From: Magnetovibrio sp. PR-2
GTDB lineage: Bacteria > Pseudomonadota > Alphaproteobacteria > Rhodospirillales > Magnetovibrionaceae
Assembly: GCF_036689815.1 (NCBI RefSeq)
Contig: NZ_JBAHUR010000016.1
Span: 17,377-81,376 of the forward strand
DNA length: 64,000 nucleotides
Direction of reading: 5' to 3'
The notes beneath the pieces are model-generated. The model saw only the letters and a program-made list of their open reading frames with translations. It did not search any database and was not told where the DNA came from. Both the position numbers and the translations under genes were made by a program. Shown here one piece after another: positions 51,631 through 60,863 of this stretch; within the stretch, counting starts at the first letter, position 1; each line of letters starts with the position of its first letter.

Positions 51631-52557
51631 CTAGGCGAGAGGGTGCGCCGAATTCACCAGCTGTTTCAAGCGTTCATCCAGCACATGGGTGTAGATTTGC
51701 GTCGTGGAAATGTCGGCGTGCCCCAGCATTTGCTGTAATGCACGCAAATCCGCGCCGTGGGCCAACAGGTGGCTGGCGAACGAGTGGCGCAGAACGTGGG
51801 GGGAAACACGCTTTGGCTCAAGCCCCGCGTCAATGGCGAGTTGCTTTAACAGCTGGGCAAACCGCGCCCGCGTGAGAAACCCCTGCTTGGCCCGGGACGG
51901 AAACATGTACGGGCTGTCTTTCCCACCTTTGGGCAAAAAACCGTCGCGCACATCCAGGTAGGCCAAGATGGCGTCGGTGGCGGGCTCGCTCAAAGGCACC
52001 ATGCGCTCCTTATTGCCTTTGCCCCGCACGATCAACATCAAGCCGTCCCTGGACAGCGCGCGCAAGGGCAGGCCGACCAGCTCGGAAACCCGCAGGCCTG
52101 TGGCATAGAGGATTTCCATCAACGCCATCATGCGCTTGCCGTCCTTGCCCGCGTAATTGGTGGCGGTGGACAGCAGACGGTCGACCTCATCCTCACTCAG
52201 ATACTTCGGCAAGGCTTTGCCCACCTTGGGACTGTCGATAACTTGGGTGGGGTCGTCTTCACGGATGCGTTCCGCATAGAGAAACCGAAAAAACATGCGC
52301 AGCGCCGACAACCGCCGCGCTTGGGTGCGTGCAGCCAGACCATAGCCGTCCAAGTGCTTCAGATACGCCCGGATTAAATCAGGGGTGGCTGCGACCATGT
52401 CTTCGTGCTTGGCCTTGGCGAAGCCTGCGAAGTCACCCAGGTCACGCTGGTAACTTTCCAGCGTGTTTTTCGCCGCGCCGCGTTCCGCCACCAGCATTTC
52501 GAGAAACATCTCGACCTCGCCCGGCAGCGGTTCGGTGATTTTGCGACGACGGCCCAT
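51631..52557 (-). CDS. xerD: XerD-type tyrosine recombinase
   Basis: 308 residues. It resolves chromosome dimers at dif with XerC. Catalytic residues are visible: R in YATGLRVSELVGLPL, K in VRGKGNKERMVPL, H-X2-R in HVLRHSFASHLL, H in MLGHADISTTQIYTH and the nucleophile Y just after. The N-terminal SAM-like core-binding domain is complete. It lies next to the 609-aa gene (22 bp). Its chromosomal setting and length favour the housekeeping enzyme over a mobile-element integrase. Confidence 0.92.
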   Translation of the reverse strand: MGRRRKITEPLPGEVEMFLEMLVAERGAAKNTLESYQRDLGDFAGFAKAKHEDMVAATPDLIRAYLKHLDGYGLAARTQARRLSALRMFFRFLYAERIREDDPTQVIDSPKVGKALPKYLSEDEVDRLLSTATNYAGKDGKRMMALMEILYATGLRVSELVGLPLRALSRDGLMLIVRGKGNKERMVPLSEPATDAILAYLDVRDGFLPKGGKDSPYMFPSRAKQGFLTRARFAQLLKQLAIDAGLEPKRVSPHVLRHSFASHLLAHGADLRALQQMLGHADISTTQIYTHVLDERLKQLVNSAHPLA

Positions 52558-52578
52558 CCACAGCCTCTCTCGTTTCGA

Positions 52579-54408
52579 TTAAAGCCCAGCGGCGACCACC
52601 GCCTCCAACACCATGTTGTGGACTTCGCGGTCCAAGCCGACATTGCGAAGGGCACGCAAGACATGGTGCAAAACAATCGGGTCCGCACGTCCTGGCCCAC
52701 CATCGCCCAAACTCACCAAGCTCAACAACACGGTTTCACCCACGCGCCCTTGGGACGACGCGCCCACCAGCAAGAACCACTGGGATGCGTGCGGTGCCAT
52801 CAGTGCGGTGTGAGATGTGCCTTCAACCAAATCCGCCCAGATGTCCTGGGGCACGTATTCGCCCTCCGCCATCAACCCGGCAGCCAAGGCAGCGGCCTTT
52901 TCCCGTGCGCCCGGCATGTCTTTGACCACCTGCCACCAGTCGCTCAAGTTTTCGAGATCCCAGTCAGCAGCCCGCTCAAACCCAGACAGGCGAGCCAGCG
53001 GCATTAAGGCCGCCAGTTCGCGCGCCAGCTGCTGATCGTGCTGAGCGGAGAGTTGCAACAAATCGAACCACGGGGAGGCTTCGCCATGGCGCTGCGAAAC
53101 CAAAAACGCGCGGATGGCTTCGGGTGCGAACCAGGCCAGATCCTTCGCGGCAGTGACGCGGCTGAGCTGGGGCAAAAATGCGCGCGCGGTGGAGCCATAG
53201 CGCCCGCCTTGGCGGGCCATGCTGAGCGCTTGATTTAAGGCTTCAGCCTGGGCTGCAGGAACCGTCTGCATCAAGGTCGCACGGTACAAAAGCGCACGGC
53301 TCATGGGCCCCGAAAGCTGCCCTGCGACCGTCAGAGGGCTTTTGAGCTGGTCTTCGCTAAACGTAATGCTGGCGTAGAGTTGGCGCAGGGCATCAACGTT
53401 CAAAGCTCCGGCAACTTCAGCGCGTTCAGCCGCTTCTAGGCGTAGCTCCGGTGAGGCATTGGGGCTAATCGCAATGGCGCGCAAGACGCCCGGGCGGTTG
53501 GACGCAATCACGTCTTCGGGCAGCTTGGCTTTGGCGACCCGCGCCAAGGCCAGATGCAGCGGTGTCGGGTCCGACAAGCTTTCGATCACCGGGGCCTTAT
53601 CACCAGGTGCCGCCAAGGCTTGGATCAGTTGGAAAAAGACATGATCGTCAGAGCCCATTTCTTCCAACAAGGACATGCCCAACAAAGCCGCATCGGTTTC
53701 GCCTTCCAAGGCTTGGCAGAAGATAAAGGCTTTTTGCCAATAGTCGGTGCTGCGTTCTTGGATATATGCGTGAGCCAACTGACAGGCCCGCGCAACGTCT
53801 CCGGTCAAAAAACGCGTGTCGACTTCAACGCGCAACAATTCTGGACTGACACTTTGACTTGGAATCCGTTCCAACAATCCGTTCACACCCGCAAAGTCGC
53901 CCATGGCCGACAACAGTGTGGCGCGCAACGTGATCAGCCCACCGGGCTCGCCGCCTGCGGGAACTTTTGCGCCGGTCAACAGCACGCGGTGCATCAAATC
54001 GCGCATGGCCGGCGATGCGGTTGTCACCGGCACTTGAACCATCAGATTTTCAATCACATCGCGGCGCGTGCCTTGCCACATGTCGGGCCCAAAACCGCCT
54101 TCAGACGGCCCCAAGGTTCCGGCAACGTCGGGATTAATCGCACCTAAGCTTTCCACCTGGACACCACCTCCCAGATTGGAAGGCGGCGGGTTTTCAACTT
54201 CGTACGACGGCGCGATCGCTTGGGGGCCGCGCGGCAGCGGACGGGCGGGGTTGGGCGCCGGATGAGACTTCGGTGGCTCCAACTTCAACGGCGGGCGCAA
54301 ATCCAGCGGCTGGGTGTCTTGTGCGCCAACCGCACCGGGCAGTCCCATGGTGACGGCGCCCAGCACCAAAACCGCACCAAGTGTACGTTTAGTGCGGGAA
54401 ACGTTCAT
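52579..54408 (-). CDS. exported hypothetical protein, 609 aa
   Basis: 609 residues. A signal peptide (MNVSRTKRTLGAVLVLGAVTMGLPGAVGA) is followed by a long Pro-rich low-complexity stretch of about 60 residues. The rest is all-helical with Ala-rich repeats (LRATLLSAMGDFAGVNGLLERI, LRVEVDTRFLTGDVARACQLAHAY), reminiscent of helical-repeat scaffolds. It is next to xerD and aroK, in an arrangement common in alphaproteobacteria. Function unknown. Confidence 0.8.
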   Translation of the reverse strand: MNVSRTKRTLGAVLVLGAVTMGLPGAVGAQDTQPLDLRPPLKLEPPKSHPAPNPARPLPRGPQAIAPSYEVENPPPSNLGGGVQVESLGAINPDVAGTLGPSEGGFGPDMWQGTRRDVIENLMVQVPVTTASPAMRDLMHRVLLTGAKVPAGGEPGGLITLRATLLSAMGDFAGVNGLLERIPSQSVSPELLRVEVDTRFLTGDVARACQLAHAYIQERSTDYWQKAFIFCQALEGETDAALLGMSLLEEMGSDDHVFFQLIQALAAPGDKAPVIESLSDPTPLHLALARVAKAKLPEDVIASNRPGVLRAIAISPNASPELRLEAAERAEVAGALNVDALRQLYASITFSEDQLKSPLTVAGQLSGPMSRALLYRATLMQTVPAAQAEALNQALSMARQGGRYGSTARAFLPQLSRVTAAKDLAWFAPEAIRAFLVSQRHGEASPWFDLLQLSAQHDQQLARELAALMPLARLSGFERAADWDLENLSDWWQVVKDMPGAREKAAALAAGLMAEGEYVPQDIWADLVEGTSHTALMAPHASQWFLLVGASSQGRVGETVLLSLVSLGDGGPGRADPIVLHHVLRALRNVGLDREVHNMVLEAVVAAGL

Positions 54409-54529
54409 CGGGAATGACCTTTTCGACGGTGCTCACGGGTGCGGGGATGTCCCAGGTGGCCAACATGACCCCACCGCCACCGACGGCGGCCAACACCAAA
54501 ACGAGAAGAAAGATCGGCAATTTGCGCAT
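54389..54529 (-). CDS. small membrane protein, 46 aa
   Basis: 46 residues from ATG 54529, starting MRKLPIFLLVLVLAAVGGGG. One transmembrane helix or signal (3-25) is followed by a short tail ending DERFPH. Its stop lies inside the next gene (20-bp overlap), so the pair is translationally coupled. A Gly-rich turn follows the helix. Likely a real conserved small protein. Confidence 0.65.
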   Translation of the reverse strand: MRKLPIFLLVLVLAAVGGGGVMLATWDIPAPVSTVEKVIPDERFPH

Positions 54530-54708
54530 AGCGATTTAAGTACCCTTGAGATTTCGATCAGAGAATATCGATCAGTTTTGTTGCGGTTCCAGCATCTTAT
54601 GCTAGGTTCCGACTGTGGCGAATTTTCGGCAGTTTATCGGCTCCCCGCACGGGATTCCACTAAGATCAGGCCTAAAGTTAGCCACAAAAGGCTTAAGGAG
54701 AGACAAAC

Positions 54709-55245
54709 GTGCCCAAAACCCCACGGATTACCCGCGCGATCGTGATGATCGGACTGATGGGCGCTGGAAAAAGCACCGTGGGTCGCCGTTTGGCGCGCCG
54801 TTTGTCCGTGCCGTTTATCGATTCGGACGACGAAATCAAAAAAGCTGCCGGATGTTCCATTGAAGACATCTTCAAGCTCTATGGTGAGGACGAGTTTCGC
54901 GCAGGCGAAAAACGGGTCATGGACCGCTTGTTGGACGACGGCCCTATGGTCCTAGCCACCGGGGGCGGCGTGTTCATGAACGACGAAATTCGGCGCAAGA
55001 TTTTGCAACGCTCGACCTCAGTATGGTTAAAGGCCGGACTGGAGTGCCTGGTGGAGCGCACGTCCCGGCGCGGCGGGAGACCCTTGCTGGCCAACGGAAA
55101 TCCGAGAAAGACCCTGGAAAAGCTGATCAATGAGCGCTATCCCGTCTATGAAGAAGCCACCATTGCCATTGAAACCGATGACCTGTCCCATGAAAGTGCG
55201 GTCAAACGCATCGTGAGCGCGCTAAGAGAACGAGACGACATATGA
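54709..55245 (+). CDS. aroK: AroK, shikimate kinase
   Basis: 178 residues. It phosphorylates shikimate in aromatic amino acid synthesis. The Walker A motif GLMGAGKSTVGRRLA lies near residue 15, the shikimate-binding DSDDEIKKAAGCSI near 40, and GGGVFMNDEIRR near 83. GGAG precedes ATG. It overlaps aroB by 4 bp (ATGA). Confidence 0.95.
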   Translation: MPKTPRITRAIVMIGLMGAGKSTVGRRLARRLSVPFIDSDDEIKKAAGCSIEDIFKLYGEDEFRAGEKRVMDRLLDDGPMVLATGGGVFMNDEIRRKILQRSTSVWLKAGLECLVERTSRRGGRPLLANGNPRKTLEKLINERYPVYEEATIAIETDDLSHESAVKRIVSALRERDDI

Positions 55246-56387
55246 GCACACCTGCCAATCAAACGCTTCCTAACGAAACCCTTCGCGTTGATTTGGGCGA
55301 ACGCAGCTACGACATCATTGTCGGCGCGGGCCTGATCGTTGATGCCGCCGACTGGATTGTCCCGATCTTGGCCCAAAAGCGCGTTGTGATCATCACGGAC
55401 GAAAACGTCGCACCGCATTATCTGGCGCCGCTCATGTTTTCCCTGCAACACGCTGGCGTGCAGTGCCACGACATCACTTTGCCTGCGGGCGAGCAGACCA
55501 AAAGTTTCGCGCAATTTCAAAAGCTGTGCGAAGACATCTTGGCCCTGCGGGTCGAACGGTCCACCACGCTGATTGCTTTGGGTGGTGGCGTGATCGGCGA
55601 TTTGGTGGGCTATAGCGCCGCATCTGTACTGCGCGGCATGCCGTTCGTGCAAATTCCCACCACATTGCTCAGCCAAGTCGATAGCTCCGTCGGCGGCAAA
55701 ACCGGCATCAACACCCAACACGGCAAAAACTTGGTTGGTGCGTTTTATCAGCCGAAACTGGTGCTGGCCGACACCTCCGCGCTCAACACCTTAGACAAAC
55801 GCCAGTTGTTGGCGGGGTATGCCGAAGTTGTGAAGTACGGCCTAATTGACGATCTGGACTTCTTTGAATGGTTGGAAATCAACGCCCAAGACCTGATCGA
55901 TGGCGACATGGATAAACGCCGCCAAGCGGTGATGACCAGCTGTGCGGCTAAGGCCCGCGTGGTGGCCGAAGACGAACGCGAAGGTGGACGGCGTGCGTTG
56001 CTCAACCTAGGCCATACCTTTGGTCACGCGCTGGAGGCTGAAACCGGATATGGCGATACGCTGTTGCATGGAGAGGCGGTCTCCATCGGCACGGCCATGG
56101 CGTTTGATATCTCCACCCGCTTAAGCCTCTGCCCCGGCCAAGACACTCAGCGTGTTGCGCAACATTTCGCCAAGCTCGACCTGCCGTCCGATCTGAGCCA
56201 ACTGCCGACCAAAGGTTGGACGGCGGAAAAGCTGTTGGATCACATGAGCCGCGACAAAAAAGTTCAAGACGGCAAGCTTACGTTTATTTTGGCGCGCGGC
56301 ATCGGAGAATCTTTCATCACACGTGACATTGCATCCCAAGACGTGCACGACTTGTTAGATGATTGGCTTCACAATAAAAGTGGATAA
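55242..56387 (+). CDS. aroB: AroB, 3-dehydroquinate synthase
   Basis: 381 residues. Visible motifs are ERSTTLIALGGGVIGDLVGY (NAD and metal region) near 105-125, PTTLLSQVDSSVGGKTGIN near 146, and LLNLGHTFGHALEAETGYG with metal-binding histidines near 250. It is coupled to aroK. A CorC-like gene follows 9 bp later. Confidence 0.95.
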   Translation: MSTPANQTLPNETLRVDLGERSYDIIVGAGLIVDAADWIVPILAQKRVVIITDENVAPHYLAPLMFSLQHAGVQCHDITLPAGEQTKSFAQFQKLCEDILALRVERSTTLIALGGGVIGDLVGYSAASVLRGMPFVQIPTTLLSQVDSSVGGKTGINTQHGKNLVGAFYQPKLVLADTSALNTLDKRQLLAGYAEVVKYGLIDDLDFFEWLEINAQDLIDGDMDKRRQAVMTSCAAKARVVAEDEREGGRRALLNLGHTFGHALEAETGYGDTLLHGEAVSIGTAMAFDISTRLSLCPGQDTQRVAQHFAKLDLPSDLSQLPTKGWTAEKLLDHMSRDKKVQDGKLTFILARGIGESFITRDIASQDVHDLLDDWLHNKSG

Positions 56388-56396
56388 ACTACAGGC

Positions 56397-57668
56397 ATGA
56401 TTTACATCGCTGCCGCCATTTTGGTTTTGCTGATTTTGTCCGCGTTCTTTTCCGGGTCGGAAACCGCGTTGACGGCTGCGTCCAAACCGTTGATGCACCA
56501 GCTGGAAAAAGACGGAAACCACCGGGCTGGACTGGTCAATAAACTCCACACGCAAAAAGAACGCCTGATCGGTGCGATCTTGCTGGGCAACAACTTGGTC
56601 AACATCTTGGCGTCTGCATTGGCGACCAGTTTGCTCATGACGTTATTCGGCGAAGCCGGTGTCGCCATTGCCACCTTGGCGATGACGCTTCTGGTCCTGA
56701 TCTTCGCGGAAATCCTGCCCAAGACCTATGCGTTGCGCCATGCGAACCGGGCGGCGTTAGGGATTGTGCCCATCATCAATGTGATCGTGATCGTTTTGAT
56801 GCCGTTTGTGATGACCATTAACTTCATGGTGCGCATCATCTTAAAAATCTTCGGTGCGGACAAAGACAGCACCGGGTCCGAAGAGGCCGCCCAGGAATTG
56901 CGCGGCGCCATTGAACTGCACACCACCCAGGCCGAAGGCGAAGAAAAAGAATCCGGTGTGATGCTGAGAAGCGTCTTGGACTTAGCCGACGTGCAAGTTG
57001 GGGAGATCATGACCCACCGCAAAGGTGTGCTGGCCATCCGTGCCGAAGACCCGGTGGAAAGCATCATCACCCAAGTGCTGGACAGCCCTTATTCGCGCCT
57101 GCCGTTGTGGAAGGACGAACCCGACAACATCATCGCCGTGATCCACGCCAAGGCGCTGCTGCGCGAAGTGCGTGAACACGCCAATAACGCCGATGAGATC
57201 AACAAGCTTGATATCTTGTCCATCGCCACCGACCCGTGGTTTATCCCGGAATACACGCCGCTGCTTGATCAACTACAAGCCTTTCGCGAGCGCCGGGAAC
57301 ACTTTGCCATGGTGGTGGATGAGTACGGATCGCTTCAAGGCATCGTGACGTTGGAAGACGTGTTGGAAGAAATCGTCGGCGACATTTCCGATGAAACCGA
57401 CATCACGGTGCCGGGCGTCAATGTGCATCCCGATGGTTCCATGGTGGTGCAAGGCGACGTCACCATTCGTGACCTCAACCGCCAGTTCGAATGGGAACTT
57501 CCCGACGAAGAAGCGGCGACGATTGCCGGGCTGATTTTGCACGAATCGCGCCGCATCCCCGAGGTCGGGCAGAGCTATCGATTCTTTGGGTTTACCTTTG
57601 AAATTCTGCGCCGCTACCATCACCAGATCAAAACCATCCGCATCACGCCGCCGCCAACGCCTTCCTAA
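56397..57668 (+). CDS. CorC/HlyC-type membrane protein with CBS domains (DUF21)
   Basis: 423 residues. A DUF21 membrane domain with four helices (about 1-150) is followed by two CBS domains (about 205-330, VGEIMTHRKGVLAIRAEDPVE, FAMVVDEYGSLQGIVTLEDVLEEIVGDI) and a C-terminal CorC_HlyC domain. Such proteins are linked to Mg2+/Co2+ efflux or sensing. It follows aroB closely and may share its transcript. Confidence 0.9.
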   Translation: MIYIAAAILVLLILSAFFSGSETALTAASKPLMHQLEKDGNHRAGLVNKLHTQKERLIGAILLGNNLVNILASALATSLLMTLFGEAGVAIATLAMTLLVLIFAEILPKTYALRHANRAALGIVPIINVIVIVLMPFVMTINFMVRIILKIFGADKDSTGSEEAAQELRGAIELHTTQAEGEEKESGVMLRSVLDLADVQVGEIMTHRKGVLAIRAEDPVESIITQVLDSPYSRLPLWKDEPDNIIAVIHAKALLREVREHANNADEINKLDILSIATDPWFIPEYTPLLDQLQAFRERREHFAMVVDEYGSLQGIVTLEDVLEEIVGDISDETDITVPGVNVHPDGSMVVQGDVTIRDLNRQFEWELPDEEAATIAGLILHESRRIPEVGQSYRFFGFTFEILRRYHHQIKTIRITPPPTPS

Positions 57669-57844
57669 ATCGTCCGGTTTGTGCAATTGGTTGAACATAG
57701 TGCTGCCCGTGTTTGTGCCGAGATGACTTCGGGCGTGTGTTGCTGTAAAACGATCATAAGAAACCAATATATGTGGCACTCTGGAGAGGAATGCACATAT
57801 AGAAATATGATTTATGACGACTATAACTGGGGAGCCACATCGTC
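57669..57844. other. intergenic gap
   Basis: 176 bp with no gene or strong hairpin seen. It likely holds the promoter of the CBS-domain gene. Confidence 0.5.
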
Positions 57845-58288
57845 ATGCACAGGCGCATAATACCGGATGTTGTCGTTCAACAAGACATCATCGCGCTCAA
57901 TCAAACCAAATCGGTGCACGATGCTGTGCAGCTGATGAGTTCTCATAAAATTGCTGCGATTGCCGTCACCGATGGTGCCGATGACAGGTTGGTCGGCATC
58001 CTTTCCGAACGTGACATCACACACCGCGTGCTGGCGTGCGGTCTCAATCCCCAAGCCACGCTCCTTTCTGATGTCATGACCGATAATCCTGAATGCGTTC
58101 GCCCAGGGGATGCGTGCCTGGATGCGATTGAACTTATGCTCAGCCGCAACATCCGCCATCTCCCCGTCGTCACAGAGGAACATAAGGTCGTCGCCATGAT
58201 TTCCATGCGCGACCTTTTGGAAGCCTCGCTCAAGGAACTGGGCATTCAGATCGACGAAAAACGCGACGCGGCATTCAGTCCTGAATAA
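57845..58288 (+). CDS. CBS-domain protein
   Basis: 147 residues made almost wholly of two CBS motifs (VVQQDIIALNQTKSVHDAVQLMSSHKIAAIAVTD, GILSERDITHRV, then SDVMTDNPECVRPGDACLDAIELM, VVAMISMRDLLEASLKELGIQ). It would sense an adenine nucleotide or similar ligand. It stands alone, and the ligand is unknown. Confidence 0.88.
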   Translation: MHRRIIPDVVVQQDIIALNQTKSVHDAVQLMSSHKIAAIAVTDGADDRLVGILSERDITHRVLACGLNPQATLLSDVMTDNPECVRPGDACLDAIELMLSRNIRHLPVVTEEHKVVAMISMRDLLEASLKELGIQIDEKRDAAFSPE

Positions 58289-58296
58289 TTCCAGCG

Positions 58297-58614
58297 CTAG
58301 CTTGCGGCGCGATAATCCACGTTTTCAGCTTGCATGTCAGCTTTGCGGGCATTTTCGGCCAATTTGCCATGACCGGCGTGGCTGTGACCAATATCGGATG
58401 CAGCTTCACGGAAATAGCGCAAGATGAAAGCCCGAACAGCAGCTGTACGGCTGGACCCTTTGCGGCGCTGATCAATCAGGGTGCAAACTTCGTGAAGAGT
58501 CATCTCTTCGCGTTCACAGATTTCTTCCAAAGCATCCCACACATCGTGCTCTAGTCTTAAACTGGTCCGACGACCGCCCACGGTCACATTTCGGCTCAAC
58601 AGTCGGCTGTTCAT
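58297..58614 (-). CDS. ribbon-helix-helix domain protein
   Basis: 105 residues from ATG 58614, with a G-rich site before it. Residues 10-55 (VGGRRTSLRLEHDVWDALEEICEREEMTLHEVC) form a ribbon-helix-helix DNA-binding fold typical of short alphaproteobacterial regulators. A basic segment (DQRRKGSSRTAAVRAFILRYF) follows. Target unknown. It is convergent with the CBS gene. Confidence 0.82.
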   Translation of the reverse strand: MNSRLLSRNVTVGGRRTSLRLEHDVWDALEEICEREEMTLHEVCTLIDQRRKGSSRTAAVRAFILRYFREAASDIGHSHAGHGKLAENARKADMQAENVDYRAAS

Positions 58615-58825
58615 TTTGAACACCCCCCACTCTATATTTTGCGTTTTAACTTCGCTTAGTTGTCATGCAGACGCTTCGCACGTCTTCAGAACACCCCCAT
58701 ATTGTCTAATGATTTACCATTTTCAATGGCATTTTTGGACTACCTCACAACACCTTGAATAATATGATTATTTTTGCGTTTTGTATGCTCAGGCGCTTTT
58801 TTTATCTCTGAAGTCGTCACAAAAC
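58615..58825. other. intergenic gap
   Basis: 211 bp, AT-rich at 58700-58760. No gene or strong hairpin seen. Confidence 0.5.
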
Positions 58826-59095
58826 TTAGGCTTCTCCGGGCGTAAGCGTCTTCAACTCAAGCGCGTGAATCCGCCCGGCCATTTCTTCTGCCAGGGCGGC
58901 GTAGACCATGCGTTGGCGTTGTACCCGATTTTTGCCTTCAAAAGCCGTAGACACCACGGTCACAGCAAAATGGCTTTCACCTTCGGGACTTGCGCCGGCG
59001 TGGCCCGCATGCTGAGCGCTGTTGTCGATAACATCGAGCTGTTCAGGGCTCAAAGCGGCGGTGAGTTTCTCTTCAATTGCGGTGCGCACGCGCAT
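58826..59095 (-). CDS. bolA: BolA-family protein
   Basis: 89 residues from ATG 59095. The fold signature HFAVTVVSTAFEGKNRVQRQRMVYAAL near 40-70 is clear. BolA proteins work with monothiol glutaredoxins in Fe-S trafficking and stress. It is divergent from the J-domain gene, separated by about 110 bp. Confidence 0.9.
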   Translation of the reverse strand: MRVRTAIEEKLTAALSPEQLDVIDNSAQHAGHAGASPEGESHFAVTVVSTAFEGKNRVQRQRMVYAALAEEMAGRIHALELKTLTPGEA

Positions 59096-59209
59096 GGATG
59101 AATTCCTTTGTTTCAATGATCCTGAGAAAGAAGTAGAACATTTCAAAGCTCCGTCAAGGTAAAGCCTCGCGAGCTTGCAAGAAAGCCCCGAAAACCCCAT
59201 AGTTAAGCC

Positions 59210-59821
59210 ATGCCGAGCCAAGCAAAAAAATCAGGGTTGAAGACCCCTTTTGACTTCTCCACCAACCGCAAGCCCAAGACCCGGGTTTGCGATTGGCACG
59301 GTTGTGAAGAAGAGGGCGAATTTCGCACCCATCGCTCCCCCCGCGAAATGGGCAGCCATGTCTGGTATTGCACGGATCACATCCGCGAACACAACAAGGC
59401 CTGGAACTATTTCGAAGGTTTGAGCGACGACGAGGTCGAAGCTGTTATCAAAAACGATACGGTCTGGCAGCGCCCGACGTGGGAGCTTGGGTCCAAATCC
59501 GACCACGCCAAGGCCAAAGCCTTTGCTGCTGGGGCCAACATCAAGGACGATTTTGGCTTTTTTAAAGACGCGACGGATGACACAGGCACCCGCACGCAAG
59601 GTCAACAAAACCGCCCATTTCATCCCGACACGCCGGAAGCTAAGGCTTTCGCCATTTTAGATTTGGCCCTGCCCGTGACCCCTGACGAGGTCAAGGCGCG
59701 CTATAAAAAGCTGGTCAAACAGCACCATCCCGACGCCAACAAAGGCTCTAAGGATGCTGAAGAAAAATTCAAAGAAATTGGCCTTGCGTACCAAACCGTC
59801 ATGCACCACCTTGGCGCATAA
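59210..59821 (+). CDS. J-domain protein (DnaJ-like co-chaperone)
   Basis: 203 residues. The C-terminal J-domain (about 140-200) has KKLVKQHHPDANKGSKDAEEKFKEIGLAYQ, with HPD. The N-terminus carries Cys/His pairs (VCDWHGC ... HVWYCTDHIREHNK) that resemble a zinc finger. It precedes cobS by about 37 bp and may be co-transcribed. Alphaproteobacterial cobST loci often include such a gene. It would act with DnaK or on cobalamin enzymes; the latter is inference. Confidence 0.85.
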   Translation: MPSQAKKSGLKTPFDFSTNRKPKTRVCDWHGCEEEGEFRTHRSPREMGSHVWYCTDHIREHNKAWNYFEGLSDDEVEAVIKNDTVWQRPTWELGSKSDHAKAKAFAAGANIKDDFGFFKDATDDTGTRTQGQQNRPFHPDTPEAKAFAILDLALPVTPDEVKARYKKLVKQHHPDANKGSKDAEEKFKEIGLAYQTVMHHLGA

Positions 59822-59858
59822 GATACATTTGCCATCCCCCTATTGATCGGAAGTCAGA

Positions 59859-60854
59859 ATGCCCGATACCGCTCCGTCCACTTTCCCGCTTGACGCACCC
59901 GATATTTCTATGGACGTCCGCCAGACCTTTGGGCTGGACATCGATATGGAAGTCCCTGCCTTTTCCGAGGGTGAAGAACACGTGCCCGCGATCGATGAAA
60001 ACTACCAGTTCGACTTCGACACCACACTGGCAATCTTGGCCGGGTTCAAGCACAACCGCCGGGTCATGATCCAGGGCTATCACGGCACGGGCAAATCGAC
60101 CCACATCGAACAAGTCGCGGCGCGCTTGAACTGGCCGATGATCCGTGTGAACTTAGATAGTCACGTATCACGGATCGACCTTGTCGGCAAAGACGCCATC
60201 GTCTTGAAAGACGGCAAACAAGTCACCGAGTTCCGTGAAGGCATCTTACCGTGGGCGCTTCAGCACCCGGTCGCTGTGGTGTTCGATGAATACGACGCAG
60301 GCCGCCCGGACGTGATGTTCGTGATCCAACGCGTGCTGGAGGTCGAAGGCAAATTAACGTTGCTGGACCAAAGCCGCGTGATCCATCCGCACAACCACTT
60401 CCGTCTGTTTTCCACGACCAACACCATTGGTTTGGGCGACACCACGGGTTTGTATCATGGCACGCAACAAATCAACCAAGGCCAGATGGACCGCTGGAAC
60501 ATCGTGGCGACTTTGAACTACCTGCCCCACGATGACGAAACGAAGATCATCTTGTCCAAGGTTAAAGAATACCAAGACGACGCAGGTCAAAAGATTGTGT
60601 CCGCCATGGTGCGCGTTGCCGATCTCACGCGCGAAGGCTTCATCAGTGGCGATATCTCCACCGTCATGAGCCCGCGCACGGTCTTGACCTGGGCGGAAAA
60701 CGCACAGATTTTCGGCAATATCGGCACGGCGTTCCGGATGAGCTTCTTGAACAAGTGTGACGAGCTGGAACGCCCCGTCGTGGCGGAATACTACCAACGC
60801 TGCTTTGGCGAAGAGCTTCCGGAATCCCTGCTGAAATCAGGGACCGAGGCTTAA
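59859..60854 (+). CDS. cobS: CobS, cobaltochelatase AAA+ subunit
   Basis: 331 residues. It acts with CobT and CobN in ATP-driven cobalt insertion (aerobic cobalamin pathway). Walker [17 protein letters not shown] lies near 72, Walker [15 protein letters not shown] near 138, sensor [19 protein letters not shown] near 183. It is directly followed by cobT, 9 bp away. Confidence 0.94.
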   Translation: MPDTAPSTFPLDAPDISMDVRQTFGLDIDMEVPAFSEGEEHVPAIDENYQFDFDTTLAILAGFKHNRRVMIQGYHGTGKSTHIEQVAARLNWPMIRVNLDSHVSRIDLVGKDAIVLKDGKQVTEFREGILPWALQHPVAVVFDEYDAGRPDVMFVIQRVLEVEGKLTLLDQSRVIHPHNHFRLFSTTNTIGLGDTTGLYHGTQQINQGQMDRWNIVATLNYLPHDDETKIILSKVKEYQDDAGQKIVSAMVRVADLTREGFISGDISTVMSPRTVLTWAENAQIFGNIGTAFRMSFLNKCDELERPVVAEYYQRCFGEELPESLLKSGTEA

Positions 60855-60863
60855 CACACTGAA

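Noticed and set aside
51631..52557. xerD as integrase of the tRNA-Leu element
   Set aside because: It is 13 kb away, full-length and typical of the chromosomal dimer-resolution recombinase.
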